This document shows positions 8,297 through 14,914 of a DNA stretch of 32,525 nt, piece by piece. Made by a program: the position numbers and the translations under genes. The DNA lies in contig JBOFGK010000049.1 in NCBI GenBank assembly GCA_051649085.1, forward strand, positions 1-32,525, given 5' to 3'. Source of the DNA: JBOFGK01 sp051649085. Lineage in GTDB: Bacteria; Bacillota_I; Bacilli_A; UBA3375. Position 1 is the first letter of the stretch, and the number at the start of each line of letters is the position of its first letter. The notes beneath the pieces were generated by a model that was given only the letters and a program-made list of their open reading frames with translations, was not told the origin of the DNA and did not search any database.

Positions 8297-8923
8297 ATGG
8301 CAATTACTGAAAAAGGTTATCAAGTACCTGATGGTTATGCAACTGATATTTTACTAATTGGTTGGAATAAGAAAAATAAAGAGTTAGAAGTTTTACTTAT
8401 TAAACGACCAGAAATGGAAAGCAAAAATAAATTCGCCTTACCTGGTGGTTTTGTAGAATATGGTGAGACAGCTCCAATTGCTGCAAGTCGTGAACTATTT
8501 GAAGAAACAGGAATCAAATTGAATTTTCAAGAACGACTTGTAAGAGAGATTGGAATGTTTGATCATCCCGAACGTGATTCTCGAGGATGGATTATTTCGA
8601 ATGCTCTTGCAGTCTTAGTCAATTTTGAAGAGATTGAATTTCAAACAACAAATGAAGCGATTGAAATAATTATCGTAGGCGAAACAACTTTAAAAAATTT
8701 AAGTTTTGCCTTTGATCATCATGAAATAATTAATAAAGCAATTAAAAAATTAAAATATGATATTGCTTGTCAAATATTTGAACGTCAATTTTTCGGTGAT
8801 CAATTATTCACTAGTCTATTAGGTGAGGATTATACAATAAACAATTTATATCACTTAGGTGTTTATGCAGGAAGATTAGAAAATCGAAGCACTTTTTATC
8901 GACGAATTAATCGTGAAAATTAA
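8297..8923 (+). CDS. NrtR-like Nudix-domain regulator of NAD metabolism
   Basis: The 208-aa protein has an N-terminal Nudix domain with a complete Nudix box (GGFVEYGE, seven residues, RELFEETG, about residues 50-72). A C-terminal segment around LLGEDYTINNLYHL resembles the start of the winged-helix part of NrtR regulators. NrtR proteins bind ADP-ribose through the Nudix domain and repress NAD genes. Here the gene is divergent from pncB-nadE with paired inverted repeats between, as expected. The C-terminus stops at STFYRRINREN, just after the predicted recognition helix. It lacks the wing with a GRPA-like end seen in many NrtRs, so it may be shortened. Since the Nudix box is intact, an ADP-ribose pyrophosphatase activity is also possible. 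Confidence 0.72.
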   Translation: MAITEKGYQVPDGYATDILLIGWNKKNKELEVLLIKRPEMESKNKFALPGGFVEYGETAPIAASRELFEETGIKLNFQERLVREIGMFDHPERDSRGWIISNALAVLVNFEEIEFQTTNEAIEIIIVGETTLKNLSFAFDHHEIINKAIKKLKYDIACQIFERQFFGDQLFTSLLGEDYTINNLYHLGVYAGRLENRSTFYRRINREN

Positions 8924-9118
8924 AATGTAAATTTATTTGAACATTCTTTTTTCACGAGAGAAACATATGAAAATACAATAGGTGTAAGTAGTAGATCTGC
9001 AAATAGTGATATAAATTTACTAATTGAGCATGGTGTGCTTCAAAAAGTAGAAAAGGCACGATATACATACTATGTAAAAAGTAAATTGTACGAAATATTA
9101 GAAAATATAAGTGGTTAA
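8924..9118 (+). pseudogene. C-terminal remnant of a Fic-like protein (winged-helix end)
   Basis: Directly after the stop of the NrtR-like gene, in the same frame, 64 sense codons run to a TAA at 9116. The reading includes FFTRETYENTIGVSSRSANS, then DINLLIEHGVLQKV, then ARYTYYVKSKLYEIL. This is the pattern of the C-terminal winged helix that follows the Fic domain in many Fic/AMPylase proteins. There is no start codon with a ribosome binding site and no Fic motif (HPFxxGN) upstream, so only a fragment is left. Its abrupt join to a possibly shortened NrtR end suggests a deletion at about 8910-8935. The family call rests on pattern recognition alone. Confidence 0.55.
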
Positions 9119-9252
9119 ATATCAGTGGAGCATCACCGCACGCAAAAAATCGCAAATTATTGCGCGCGGGAGAGCGAAATGAATCAAAAATCAAAAAAAT
9201 GAATAAAATCTATAAAAGTTAAAAATTATTTTATTGGGAAAAATATAAAAAA
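9119..9252. other. Short intergenic scar with a GC-richer patch
   Basis: Most of this stretch is AT-rich, but 9126-9175 is clearly richer in G and C than its surroundings and contains an inverted repeat CGCAA-ATTA-TTGCG at 9151-9164. No supported gene lies here. The composition differs from both sides, consistent with leftover foreign or degraded DNA at the edge of the CRISPR locus. Confidence 0.35.
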
Positions 9253-9253
9253 A

Positions 9254-9281
9254 TACAAATTATAAAATAATATAGTATAAT
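9254..9281 (+). promoter_or_regulatory. Predicted tracrRNA promoter
   Basis: A consensus -10 TATAAT lies at 9276-9281. The best -35 is a weak TACAAA at 9254-9259 with a 16-nt spacer. A start near 9288-9291 would place the anti-repeat 17-20 nt from the RNA 5' end. Confidence 0.5.
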
Positions 9282-9288
9282 ATATTTG

Positions 9289-9383
9289 TAAGGAAAAAAG
9301 AAAATGATACGCTAATCAAATCTTACATTTTTCTTATCATAAGGTGAATACCTTATCTAAAGCCTTTTTAAAGGCTTTTTTTT
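9289..9383 (+). ncRNA. Predicted tracrRNA
   Basis: The anti-repeat TACGCTAATCAAATCTTACA (9308-9327) is a perfect 20-nt complement of repeat positions 13-32. After a small internal loop (TTTT against TAG), TCTTA (9332-9336) pairs with repeat positions 5-9, and CAT can pair beyond one mismatch. A nexus-like hairpin follows (ATAAGGT-GAAT-ACCTTAT, 9339-9356), then the terminator hairpin. The order anti-repeat, bulge, nexus, terminator is that of type II tracrRNAs. The pairing also fixes the crRNA strand as plus. The 5' end is inferred from the promoter; processed forms would be shorter. It lies directly upstream of cas9 on the same strand. Confidence 0.85.
9359..9383 (+). terminator. tracrRNA terminator
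   Basis: A 9-bp stem AAAGCCTTT/AAAGGCTTT with a 2-nt apical loop is followed by five T. It ends the tracrRNA 47 nt before the cas9 start, so cas9 needs read-through or its own promoter; a weak TTGTAA-16-TATTTA candidate lies at 9382-9409. Confidence 0.85.
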
Positions 9384-9429
9384 GTAACAAATAAAAAAGA
9401 AAATATTTAATTACTATTAAAGGAGATGG

Positions 9430-12400
9430 ATGAAAAGAGTAAGTATTGGTTTTGATTTAGGAGTTGCTTCATGTGGATGGTCAATTGTGGACTGCGAAAC
9501 AAAAGAAATTCTTGATTATGGAGTAAAAATATTTAAAAAATCTGAAAAAGCAGAAGAACGTCGAAAGCATAGAGGACTAAGAAGAAGATATTCAAGGCAG
9601 GCGCATCGAATTGAAAGGTTTGAACTACTTTTAGAGCAAAAAAATCTAAAGTTAGAAGTTGGAACGTTTCATAATTTGTATGAAATTAAAGAAAAAGCTT
9701 TAGAAGAAAAAATTGATTTAACTCAGTTATTAACAATAATGAATACTTCTTTAAGGAAAAGAGGATATATACCTTTTGGTGAAGACACTAGAGAAAATAA
9801 GTATGTAGATAAATACCCTAAGTTGTACCCGTGCCAAATTCAAAAAATAATTTTGGAAGAAAATGGAAAATATCGTGGAACTGAATATCCTTTTTTAGTT
9901 GAAGATATAAAAAGGGAACTTCAAGTGATTTTAAAAAAACAGTCTGAATTTCATGAATTTTTAGATGATGATTTTATTGCAAAATACTTTGAAATATTTG
10001 AATCAAAAAGAAAATTTTGGCAAGGGCCAGGTGGGAAAAAAGAAAATCAGCTTACACCATTTGGAAGATTCAAAACAAAAGAGGATCTAGTTAATGTAGA
10101 TGATAAAAAATTGCTATATGAAGATTTAATCAAAGGTTGTTCAATATATCTAAATGAACGCTCAGCAGTAACAAGTAATTTCTATGCGCAATATTTTAAT
10201 TTTTATAATGACTTAATTAATGTAAGAATAAGTCAAGATTCAGGTTTGGATGAAAAACTTTTTTCACTACAAAATGATGGAAGTTATAAGTTTAAAACTC
10301 TGTCGATTGAAATGTTTTTAGAAGAACTTCTAACGGCAAAATCAATTAGTGTAAAAAATATTTTGAAAAAATTATTTAAAATTGAACTTGCTAATGTCTC
10401 AGGCTTAAGAATTAATGCTAAAGGAGAAGTGGAAATAACGAAATTCGAATTAATTAAAGAATTAATAAAACAAGCAAAAGAATTTAAAGTTGAATTTGAT
10501 TGGAGAAATGTAGAAGATATTGAAATTATTAATGACATTGTTGAATTTGTTACATTAGTTCCCAAAGGAAGTTATGTGGAAATGGCAGAATTTTATAAAA
10601 TCGAAGAGTATGTTTTGAAAATATCAGAACAAAAAACATTTTTGAATAAAATTGAAAACAAATATCATTCGTATTCGGAACGAGCGCTTAAAACCTTTAT
10701 AGAGTTAATGAAAAATACAGAAAAAAATTCAATGCAAGTTTTAAAAGACAATGAAGAACAAATTAAACCAGAAGTTGAAAAAATAAAAATTGAAAATTAT
10801 TTTAAAACTCAAAAATTTGAAATGAGTTTTGAGTTTATTGATGAAATTATTGCATCTCCACAGGTGAAAAAAACGCTTAAAGTTGCAACTGTTACATATA
10901 ATCAAATAAAAAAGGAATGCCAAAAAAAGAACTATAAAATAACACATGTCTGTGTTGAAAGTAATAGTGATATCTTATTCGATACAAACAAGAAGAAGTA
11001 TAATGAATATATGAATCAGTTGGAAGGTAATTTTTCAAAACGAGAAAAATATCGTAAAGAAGGAATTACAGATGAAAAAATTATTGATAAAAAATTACTG
11101 TTAGAAGAAACAGCGCATGCTTGTATTTACTGTGGAATACATTTAACAGAAGACACAATGGAAATTGATCATATTTTACCAATTTCTAAATCAGCAGATG
11201 ATTCTTTTGCAAATAAAATAAGCAGTTGTCATAAATGTAATAATGATAAGAAAAATGAATCAGCGTATCGATTTGTGCAAAATCAATTAGATTTTAAAAA
11301 GTATGAAGAACGAGTGAAAAAAATAAGCATTGAACAAAAAAAGATGAATTTATTATATAGTGATGATTTAAATAAGTATGATCGAAAATTCATCGCAAGA
11401 AATTTACGTGATACTGCGTATGCAACAAAAGAATTTACTAGACAGCTGAAATACTTCGCCAAGGCATTGGAATTAAAAGGAATTGATGAAACAATTCATG
11501 TAGTATCTATGCCACCGGCGATTACAGCACAAGTTCGAAGAAATTTACAAGAAGAAAAAAATCGAAATTTTGATTGTCATCATGCGTTTGACGCCTCAAT
11601 ATGTGCATACTTTCCATTGACAAGAATTGGTGAATTAGCAACAATTATTGCAAATGAAAGTGCGAGTTTCTGGAAAAGTGATAATTATAGAAAAATACTA
11701 GGAGAAAGTATCACGAAAAATAAATTTGTAATAAGTCCAGAAAGTAATTTTGTAAAATGTTTGAAAAAAATTTCAAATGAAAACACCAGATTTCATTTTG
11801 AAGTTAGAAAGAATGCCAATGGACAATTATGGAATGCGGATATAAATAAAGTTCTTATTACAGAAGGAAAAAAAGGGAAAAAAGAATATCAAAAAGTTGA
11901 ATATATTTCAAATATCTATGATGCTGAATTAAAAAAGATTGAAAAATTATTCTCAGAAAAAAGTTCGGAAATATTAGGGATAAAAAAGAATGATCCACAA
12001 GCATATGAAACATTAAAGAAAATTATTGAAGAATATAAAGGAAAAAAATATATTGATCGAAATGGAGATGAAACAAAAGAGGTAAATCCCTTCAAACATT
12101 ATTGTTTAGAACAAAATGATAATCTTCCGGTTTCTGAATTTAATCCAAATGTTCATGGGATAAAGTTAATTTCAAAAAAAGGAAAGGAACGTCCAGCAAT
12201 TATTCGTTTGAATTATACGAAAAAAGTAAATTTACCGTACATAATGAAAAAGAAAAATTCAAATCAAAAAGAAACGAGACATGTAATGAGAGATAGTATG
12301 AATGCGTTGTGCACAGAAGTCTATAGAAATTTAGATAAAAAAGAATTTTTGTACTTACCAATTTATTCTGTTTCAACAAATTTAAAAACAAATGAAATTA

Positions 12401-12678
12401 ACCGAAATGATAGCTACTATAAAGAAGTGTATGAACATTTTATTGGTAAAGCAAAGGTTGAATATGTGTGTTCACTTTACACTAATATGTATATAAAAGC
12501 GATTAAAGCAGATGGGACAAAAGTTGAAGGACTGTTTTCATATTTTGATAAATCGACAAAATTTTTGCAAATAAAAAGTAAAGCAGGTAAAAGGGGTGAA
12601 GTTCTTGGCAAAGGAATTGAATCACTTGAAATTATAAATATCTATGGACTTGGAGCAAAAGGATTAAATCATCAGTAA
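9430..12678 (+). CDS. cas9: Compact Cas9 RNA-guided DNA endonuclease (1082 aa)
   Basis: Cas9 cuts DNA matched by the crRNA-tracrRNA pair. Visible parts: RuvC-I with Asp9 (IGFDLGVASCGW); an Arg-rich bridge helix at about 41-67; a recognition lobe whose FWQGPGG...LTPFGRF segment matches the YYEGPG...SPFGW segment of the short Staphylococcus aureus type Cas9; RuvC-II with Glu510 (VCVESNSD); HNH with Asp580, His581, Asn595 and Asn604; RuvC-III with His718 and Asp721 (HHAFDA); then wedge and PAM-interacting regions. All catalytic residues are present, so it should be active. The HNH carries CIYC (565, 568) and CHKC (600, 603), a likely zinc knuckle. The ATG follows AAAGGAG. The gene is very A-rich with many Lys, Asn, Glu and Ile codons, more so than the flanking housekeeping genes. 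Confidence 0.97.
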   Translation: MKRVSIGFDLGVASCGWSIVDCETKEILDYGVKIFKKSEKAEERRKHRGLRRRYSRQAHRIERFELLLEQKNLKLEVGTFHNLYEIKEKALEEKIDLTQLLTIMNTSLRKRGYIPFGEDTRENKYVDKYPKLYPCQIQKIILEENGKYRGTEYPFLVEDIKRELQVILKKQSEFHEFLDDDFIAKYFEIFESKRKFWQGPGGKKENQLTPFGRFKTKEDLVNVDDKKLLYEDLIKGCSIYLNERSAVTSNFYAQYFNFYNDLINVRISQDSGLDEKLFSLQNDGSYKFKTLSIEMFLEELLTAKSISVKNILKKLFKIELANVSGLRINAKGEVEITKFELIKELIKQAKEFKVEFDWRNVEDIEIINDIVEFVTLVPKGSYVEMAEFYKIEEYVLKISEQKTFLNKIENKYHSYSERALKTFIELMKNTEKNSMQVLKDNEEQIKPEVEKIKIENYFKTQKFEMSFEFIDEIIASPQVKKTLKVATVTYNQIKKECQKKNYKITHVCVESNSDILFDTNKKKYNEYMNQLEGNFSKREKYRKEGITDEKIIDKKLLLEETAHACIYCGIHLTEDTMEIDHILPISKSADDSFANKISSCHKCNNDKKNESAYRFVQNQLDFKKYEERVKKISIEQKKMNLLYSDDLNKYDRKFIARNLRDTAYATKEFTRQLKYFAKALELKGIDETIHVVSMPPAITAQVRRNLQEEKNRNFDCHHAFDASICAYFPLTRIGELATIIANESASFWKSDNYRKILGESITKNKFVISPESNFVKCLKKISNENTRFHFEVRKNANGQLWNADINKVLITEGKKGKKEYQKVEYISNIYDAELKKIEKLFSEKSSEILGIKKNDPQAYETLKKIIEEYKGKKYIDRNGDETKEVNPFKHYCLEQNDNLPVSEFNPNVHGIKLISKKGKERPAIIRLNYTKKVNLPYIMKKKNSNQKETRHVMRDSMNALCTEVYRNLDKKEFLYLPIYSVSTNLKTNEINRNDSYYKEVYEHFIGKAKVEYVCSLYTNMYIKAIKADGTKVEGLFSYFDKSTKFLQIKSKAGKRGEVLGKGIESLEIINIYGLGAKGLNHQ

Positions 12679-12687
12679 GGGGCAATT

Positions 12688-13581
12688 ATGGGCTGGAGAA
12701 CAATTTATATACAATCTGCAAGTAAATTATCGCTTAACTTAGACAATGTTCAAATAATGTATGAAAAGCAAAAATATTATGTTGCAATTGATGAACTTGA
12801 AACAATTGTAATTGAAGATTATCGGACACTAATAACAGCAAGACTGATTGCTAAATTATGTGAAGAAGGTGTCAATGTTATTTTCTGTAAAAATAATAAA
12901 ATGCCTGTTGGAGCAGTTCATGCGTTTAACAATAATTCAAAAACTGCTAAAATAAATTTACAACAATTAGAACTTGGTAAAAGTAGAAAGAAAAATTTTT
13001 GGAAACAAATAATTGAAATAAAAATTAAAAATCAAATTCATACTTTATCTTTACTGAGAAAAGACAGTACTCACTTGAAAAAATATGTAAAAGAAGTTAA
13101 GTCCGGTGATATAACAAATCGAGAAGGTCTTGCAGCTAGAGAATATTTTCGAATGATGTTTGGAAAAGACTTTATCAGATTTGAAGACGATATAGTAAAT
13201 TTCACATTAAACTATATTTATCAAATAATGCGTAGTAAAATAGCACAAGCAATTGTGGCAAGAGGATTACATCCGCCGTTTGGAATTTTTCACCATGGCT
13301 TAAGAAATTACTATAATTTAGCTGATGATTTAATTGAACCATATCGACCAATTGCAGATTATTATGCATATAAACTTTTAGATAATTACGATAAATTATA
13401 CCTTACTCCAGAGTTTAAAGAAAAAATAGTAGATTTCTTAAACTATAAAATTATAATCTCAGGAAAAAATATGTCAGTACAAGATAGTCTTGAATTATAT
13501 TTTCGAAATATTTTAAATTTTTACGATGGGAAAACAGAAAAAATTTCTGCTTTTCCTAAGGTTAAAGAAAATGGAAAGTAA
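12688..13581 (+). CDS. cas1: CRISPR integrase Cas1 (type II)
   Basis: Cas1 is the integrase that, with Cas2, inserts new spacers next to the leader. The 297-aa protein matches type II Cas1 (MGWRTIYIQS start, IVIEDYRTLIT, NREGLAAREYF, PPFGIFHHGLRNYYNLADDL). The expected metal ligands are present: Glu146, His202 or His203, and Glu217. It starts 9 nt after the cas9 stop behind AAGGGG and overlaps cas2 by 11 nt, so the four cas genes are one transcription unit. Nothing is missing, so adaptation is likely to be functional, in line with the long array of uniform repeats. Confidence 0.97.
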   Translation: MGWRTIYIQSASKLSLNLDNVQIMYEKQKYYVAIDELETIVIEDYRTLITARLIAKLCEEGVNVIFCKNNKMPVGAVHAFNNNSKTAKINLQQLELGKSRKKNFWKQIIEIKIKNQIHTLSLLRKDSTHLKKYVKEVKSGDITNREGLAAREYFRMMFGKDFIRFEDDIVNFTLNYIYQIMRSKIAQAIVARGLHPPFGIFHHGLRNYYNLADDLIEPYRPIADYYAYKLLDNYDKLYLTPEFKEKIVDFLNYKIIISGKNMSVQDSLELYFRNILNFYDGKTEKISAFPKVKENGK

Positions 13582-13915
13582 ATTTAGACAAATGAGAATA
13601 ATATTAATGTATGATTTACCATTTGAAGAGCCAGAACAAGTAAAAGAATACAATCATTTTCGAAAAAAAATAATAAGACTTGGCTTTTATGCGCTGCAAT
13701 ACTCAATTTATGTTAAAGTGATAAAGAATGAAACAAATTATAAAACGCTACTTAGAAGAATATATGATGAAATACCGACAAATGGTAATATTAGAATGAT
13801 TAAAGTTACGGAGAAACAATATGAAGATATGTTGTTTTTGCGTGGTAAAAAGAATATGCATGAGCAACTAATTGGTGATAAAGAATTGGTTGTGTTCAGG
13901 GAGAAAGATGAATGA
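13571..13915 (+). CDS. cas2: CRISPR-associated Cas2
   Basis: This small protein (114 aa from this start) has the type II Cas2 pattern: MRIILMYDLP at the first beta strand with the conserved Asp, then FRKKIIRLGFYALQYSIYVK, and a C-terminal strand ending in ELVVFREK. It bridges two Cas1 dimers during spacer integration. An in-frame ATG at 13526 lies deep inside cas1 and would add a basic tail not expected for Cas2, so I prefer 13571; an internal ATG at 13592 is also possible. The stop overlaps the start of the next gene by 8 nt. Confidence 0.93.
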   Translation: MESKFRQMRIILMYDLPFEEPEQVKEYNHFRKKIIRLGFYALQYSIYVKVIKNETNYKTLLRRIYDEIPTNGNIRMIKVTEKQYEDMLFLRGKKNMHEQLIGDKELVVFREKDE

Positions 13916-14837
13916 ATTAAGGTTTGTTTTTGATTATGAAGAAATCACTTTTGAAGTAGACAAATATAATCAACTATATATTGGTGATTTTCAAATGTTT
14001 TATAAAATTATTGTAAGATTAAAAGAATTTGAAAATATAAAGTTTGATGACTACGAATTAAATTTACTTAGTGGTTCATCATATTATGATAACGAAAGAA
14101 TGACTAAAAAAAATGTTGTAGTTTTAGATTTAAACGATTTTTCGAAAATTGTATCATCTGTTTCATTTGATAAAGGATCCCTATTGAGAAAAGTTTATGT
14201 TCAAAAAATTACAGATAAATTCGATGAATCAAATTTTGAGGAAATAACGACACTGCTTAGAGAGTATTTCTCGATTGATGAAAAAATAAAATTTGTTGAC
14301 AAAGATCCTTCAGCTGAAAAAATATTGGACTTATTTTTTCAAATGTACTCTATCTCAGAAGAAACACATAGTCCAGAGTATATTTCAAAAATACTTATTG
14401 AGTATTTGGAGTTAAATGCTGAAATGCGAGCAATAGTTATAATTGATAGTTCAATTAAAGGGATTGATTATAAATGCTTGTTAGAGGATGAAAGAATTAT
14501 GATAATTGATACTTCACTTGAATATAATCAAGATGCAGAGAATTTAATTGTAGTCTCAAATCAAAATGTAAGCACATATTCGGTGACAAATTTAATTGAA
14601 AGAATTGCTTTTAACTGGCCAATTGAAATATCTTTAAAAGAAGTTGAAGCATTAATGAAAGTTTACTTTCATATTGTAATAAATGATAGAATTTTAGAGT
14701 TTGATAAACCAACAGATAATTTACTAGTCTTGTATGTTGTGACAAGAAGTTTATTAGGCTTTTCAATTGAAAAATCTATTTTTAATATGTCTAAAAGCAA
14801 AAAAATAAATGATTTTATTAAAGATAATATGATATAA
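13908..14837 (+). CDS. csn2: Long Csn2-like adaptation protein (309 aa)
   Basis: It occupies the csn2 position after cas9-cas1-cas2. The N-terminal part follows the Csn2 pattern: a beta-rich start (FVFDYEEITFEVDKYNQLYI), a helical stretch with GSLLRKVYVQKITDKFD, and then EKILDLFFQMYSI and RAIVIIDSSIKGIDYKCLLE, like the helical and AAA-like parts of Csn2. Residues from about 215 on form an extra C-terminal segment, so it is longer than the usual protein of about 220 aa. Long Csn2 forms are known beside short Cas9s in type II-A systems; their rings bind DNA ends and help select spacers. I chose the ATG at 13908 because GGGAG lies just upstream; 13872 is inside cas2 without a site. Similarity is judged by eye and is weaker than for the other cas genes. 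Confidence 0.72.
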   Translation: MNELRFVFDYEEITFEVDKYNQLYIGDFQMFYKIIVRLKEFENIKFDDYELNLLSGSSYYDNERMTKKNVVVLDLNDFSKIVSSVSFDKGSLLRKVYVQKITDKFDESNFEEITTLLREYFSIDEKIKFVDKDPSAEKILDLFFQMYSISEETHSPEYISKILIEYLELNAEMRAIVIIDSSIKGIDYKCLLEDERIMIIDTSLEYNQDAENLIVVSNQNVSTYSVTNLIERIAFNWPIEISLKEVEALMKVYFHIVINDRILEFDKPTDNLLVLYVVTRSLLGFSIEKSIFNMSKSKKINDFIKDNMI

Positions 14838-14838
14838 T
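14830..14838 (+). promoter_or_regulatory. Extended -10 promoter of the CRISPR array
   Basis: TGATATAAT is a perfect extended -10 (TG-N-TATAAT) overlapping the csn2 stop codon (14835-14837). There is no good -35, as is usual for extended -10 promoters. Transcription would start near 14844-14846 and read through the leader into the array on the plus strand, the direction required by the tracrRNA pairing. Confidence 0.65.
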
Positions 14839-14844
14839 TTAGGT

Positions 14845-14914
14845 AGCTAATCTATCTAATAACACCTTATTCATTGGCGTTTTCTAGCGTATCGACGCCA
14901 ATGGATTTTTATAG
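14845..14914 (+). promoter_or_regulatory. Transcribed CRISPR leader with inverted mini-repeat and hairpin
   Basis: The first bases of the predicted leader RNA, GCTAATC-TATCT-AA-TAACAC (14846-14865), equal the reverse complement of the repeat with an 11-nt internal deletion and a 2-nt AA insertion. They can pair with repeat 1: CTATCT and TAACACCT with 14913-14926, and GCTAATC with 14937-14943. Inside lies a 9-bp hairpin, CATTGGCGT (14872-14880)/ACGCCAATG (14895-14903). Its 14-nt loop holds TAGCGTATC, the exact complement of tracrRNA 9306-9314. A short T-run (14906-14910) after the inner hairpin means it might also act as a weak terminator. The region also must hold the Cas1-Cas2 integration signal. 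Confidence 0.6.

Noticed and set aside
8952..9194. Minus-strand 80-aa frame over the Fic remnant
   Set aside because: It is a shadow of the plus-strand remnant, with no ribosome binding site and no recognisable pattern.
9430..12678. Close kinship with Neisseria meningitidis Cas9 because both are 1082 aa
   Set aside because: Equal length is a coincidence: the recognition-lobe pattern is closer to the Staphylococcus type, the HNH differs by its cysteines, and the locus has a csn2-like gene.
13526..13570. Earlier start for Cas2
   Set aside because: It would lie well inside cas1 and add a basic leader not seen in Cas2 proteins.
14872..14912. Simple terminator of the cas operon at the leader hairpin
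   Set aside because: It has a short, interrupted T-run and a 14-nt loop, and it lies after the array promoter; termination here would silence the array. A partial terminator role cannot be excluded.
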